Source: Pseudorhodobacter sp.
Lineage (GTDB): Bacteria; Pseudomonadota; Alphaproteobacteria; Rhodobacterales; Rhodobacteraceae
Length of the DNA stretch: 6,691 nucleotides
Direction of reading: 5' to 3'
NCBI GenBank assembly: GCA_024641255.1
Contig: JAHEDL010000133.1
Coordinates: forward strand, 1 to 6,691
Part shown: positions 5,951-6,691 of the stretch, one piece after another
Position numbering within the stretch: the first letter of the stretch is position 1
How the letters are laid out: every line of letters starts with the position of its first letter
Position numbers and translations under genes: made by a program
Notes under the pieces: model-generated
Database searches by the model: none
Told to the model about the DNA's origin: nothing
The model's input: the letters and a program-made list of their open reading frames with translations, nothing else

Positions 5951-6691
5951 GACGCGTCCTCCACCATCCAAGCGCAAAGATCAGGGAACGAAATCCCGCA
6001 ATATGCCGCCTGTTCGGGCGCAAGCGAGGTCGGGGTCATGCCGGGCTGGGTGTTGGTTTCCAACAAGATCAACCCGTCCAGCCCGCGCGCCTCGTCCCAG
6101 CGAAAGTCGGTCCGGCTTACCCCGCGGCACCCCAACGCACGGTGAGCACGCAAGGCATAATCCAGACAGGCTTGGGTAATCTCTGTGGGCAGCACCGCTG
6201 GCAAAACGTGCCGCGACCCGCCGGTTTTGTACTTGGCGTCAAAGTCATACCAGCCGTCGGTGATAATATCGGTGACGCACAACGCGCGATCACCCATCAC
6301 CGTGCAGGTCATCTCGCGCCCCGGCGCATAGGTTTCCACCATCACCGTTTCGGGCATGGTTTCAGCCAAACGCGGCGCATTGGCACCTTCGCGCACGATA
6401 TAGACGCCCACCGAAGACCCTTCGTTGTTGGGCTTCACGACATAGGGCGGCGGCAGAACATGCGCCCTGGCCACATCTTCGCGCAGCGCTAGAACGCTTT
6501 GCACAATCGGCAGACCAGCAGCGGCGTAAACCTCTTTCGCCTTGGCCTTATCCATCGCCAAAGCCGACGCCAGAACGCCCGAATGGGTATACGGAATCCG
6601 CAACCATTCCAGAATTCCCTGAACGCAGCCGTCCTCGCCCCAACGACCATGCAAGGCGTTGAAACAGACATCAGGTTGAATTTCGGCCAAG
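5938..6691 (-). CDS. ddl: D-alanine--D-alanine ligase (5' end missing)
   Basis: Ddl joins two D-alanines using ATP to make the dipeptide that ends the peptidoglycan stem peptide; it is a cytoplasmic ATP-grasp enzyme. About 250 codons are visible and the frame runs open through the right edge; compared with about 306 residues in E. coli DdlB, roughly 55 N-terminal residues are missing, including the region of the conserved N-terminal Glu. The first codon seen (TTG) is internal, not a start. Motifs, numbered from that codon: [11 protein letters not shown] (11-21), [15 protein letters not shown] (34-48), [10 protein letters not shown] (86-95) with the active-site loop serine, WYDFDAKY (147-154) with the omega-loop tyrosine, SRTDFRWDE (192-200), and [13 protein letters not shown] (211-223) with Glu and Asn for magnesium binding. 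The motif HGRWGEDG has Trp where E. coli has Gly. Position directly before ftsQ suits the ddlB of dcw clusters. The stop TAG (5938-5940) lies inside the ftsQ frame. Confidence 0.96.
   Translation of the reverse strand, partial: LAEIQPDVCFNALHGRWGEDGCVQGILEWLRIPYTHSGVLASALAMDKAKAKEVYAAAGLPIVQSVLALREDVARAHVLPPPYVVKPNNEGSSVGVYIVREGANAPRLAETMPETVMVETYAPGREMTCTVMGDRALCVTDIITDGWYDFDAKYKTGGSRHVLPAVLPTEITQACLDYALRAHRALGCRGVSRTDFRWDEARGLDGLILLETNTQPGMTPTSLAPEQAAYCGISFPDLCAWMVEDASCNR
5951..5962 (-). promoter_or_regulatory. ftsQ ribosome binding site
   Basis: On the minus strand GGAGGA (5957-5962) lies six bases before the ATG at 5950. This near-perfect Shine-Dalgarno sequence lies inside the end of ddl and decides the start against the TTG at 5977. 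Confidence 0.8.

Noticed and set aside
5346..6179. 277-codon plus-strand frame across ftsQ and the end of ddl
   Set aside because: It has a Ser/Arg/Thr/Pro-rich composition typical of antisense translation and spans two well-supported minus-strand genes.
1..6691. A novel system or horizontally acquired island
   Set aside because: All genes are core envelope and division genes in a conserved order with uniform composition. I see no integrase, transposase, attachment site, tRNA or unusual cargo.

Overview
The window is a piece of the conserved division and cell wall (dcw) cluster of an alphaproteobacterium, most likely of the order Rhodobacterales. The evidence is the gene order ddl-ftsQ-ftsA-ftsZ-lpxC-bamD, a 542-residue FtsZ with a very long Ala/Pro/Gln-rich linker ending in the tail [12 protein letters not shown], the protein sequences themselves, and a fairly high GC content. 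The genus cannot be fixed from the sequence alone. All six genes are on the minus strand, so transcription runs from the right edge to the left edge.

Layout in the direction of transcription. The 3' part of ddl (D-Ala-D-Ala ligase) enters at the right edge. It overlaps ftsQ by 13 bases, and ftsQ overlaps ftsA by 4 bases (ATGA), so these three are a tightly coupled unit. A strong hairpin plus T-run follows ftsA. A separate promoter-like element, containing a DnaA-box-like sequence and a GANTC methylation site, then precedes ftsZ. FtsZ is followed by a second clear intrinsic terminator. An AT-rich gap of about 135 bases with several small repeats leads into lpxC, which is followed 74 bases later by bamD, cut off at the left edge.

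The genes act together in envelope growth and division. Ddl makes the D-Ala-D-Ala dipeptide for peptidoglycan. FtsQ, FtsA and FtsZ are divisome parts: a membrane scaffold, an actin-like membrane tether and the tubulin-like ring. LpxC commits the cell to lipid A synthesis, and BamD is a lipoprotein of the outer-membrane protein assembly machine. The terminators suggest three transcription units: (ddl)-ftsQ-ftsA, ftsZ, and lpxC-bamD.

No mobile element, CRISPR array, RNA gene, defence system or novel gene is visible. The long open frames on the plus strand are antisense shadows of the real genes. What deserves a second look is regulatory: the compact terminator/promoter between ftsA and ftsZ, and the repeats upstream of lpxC. 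There is no gene-free stretch longer than about 215 bases.
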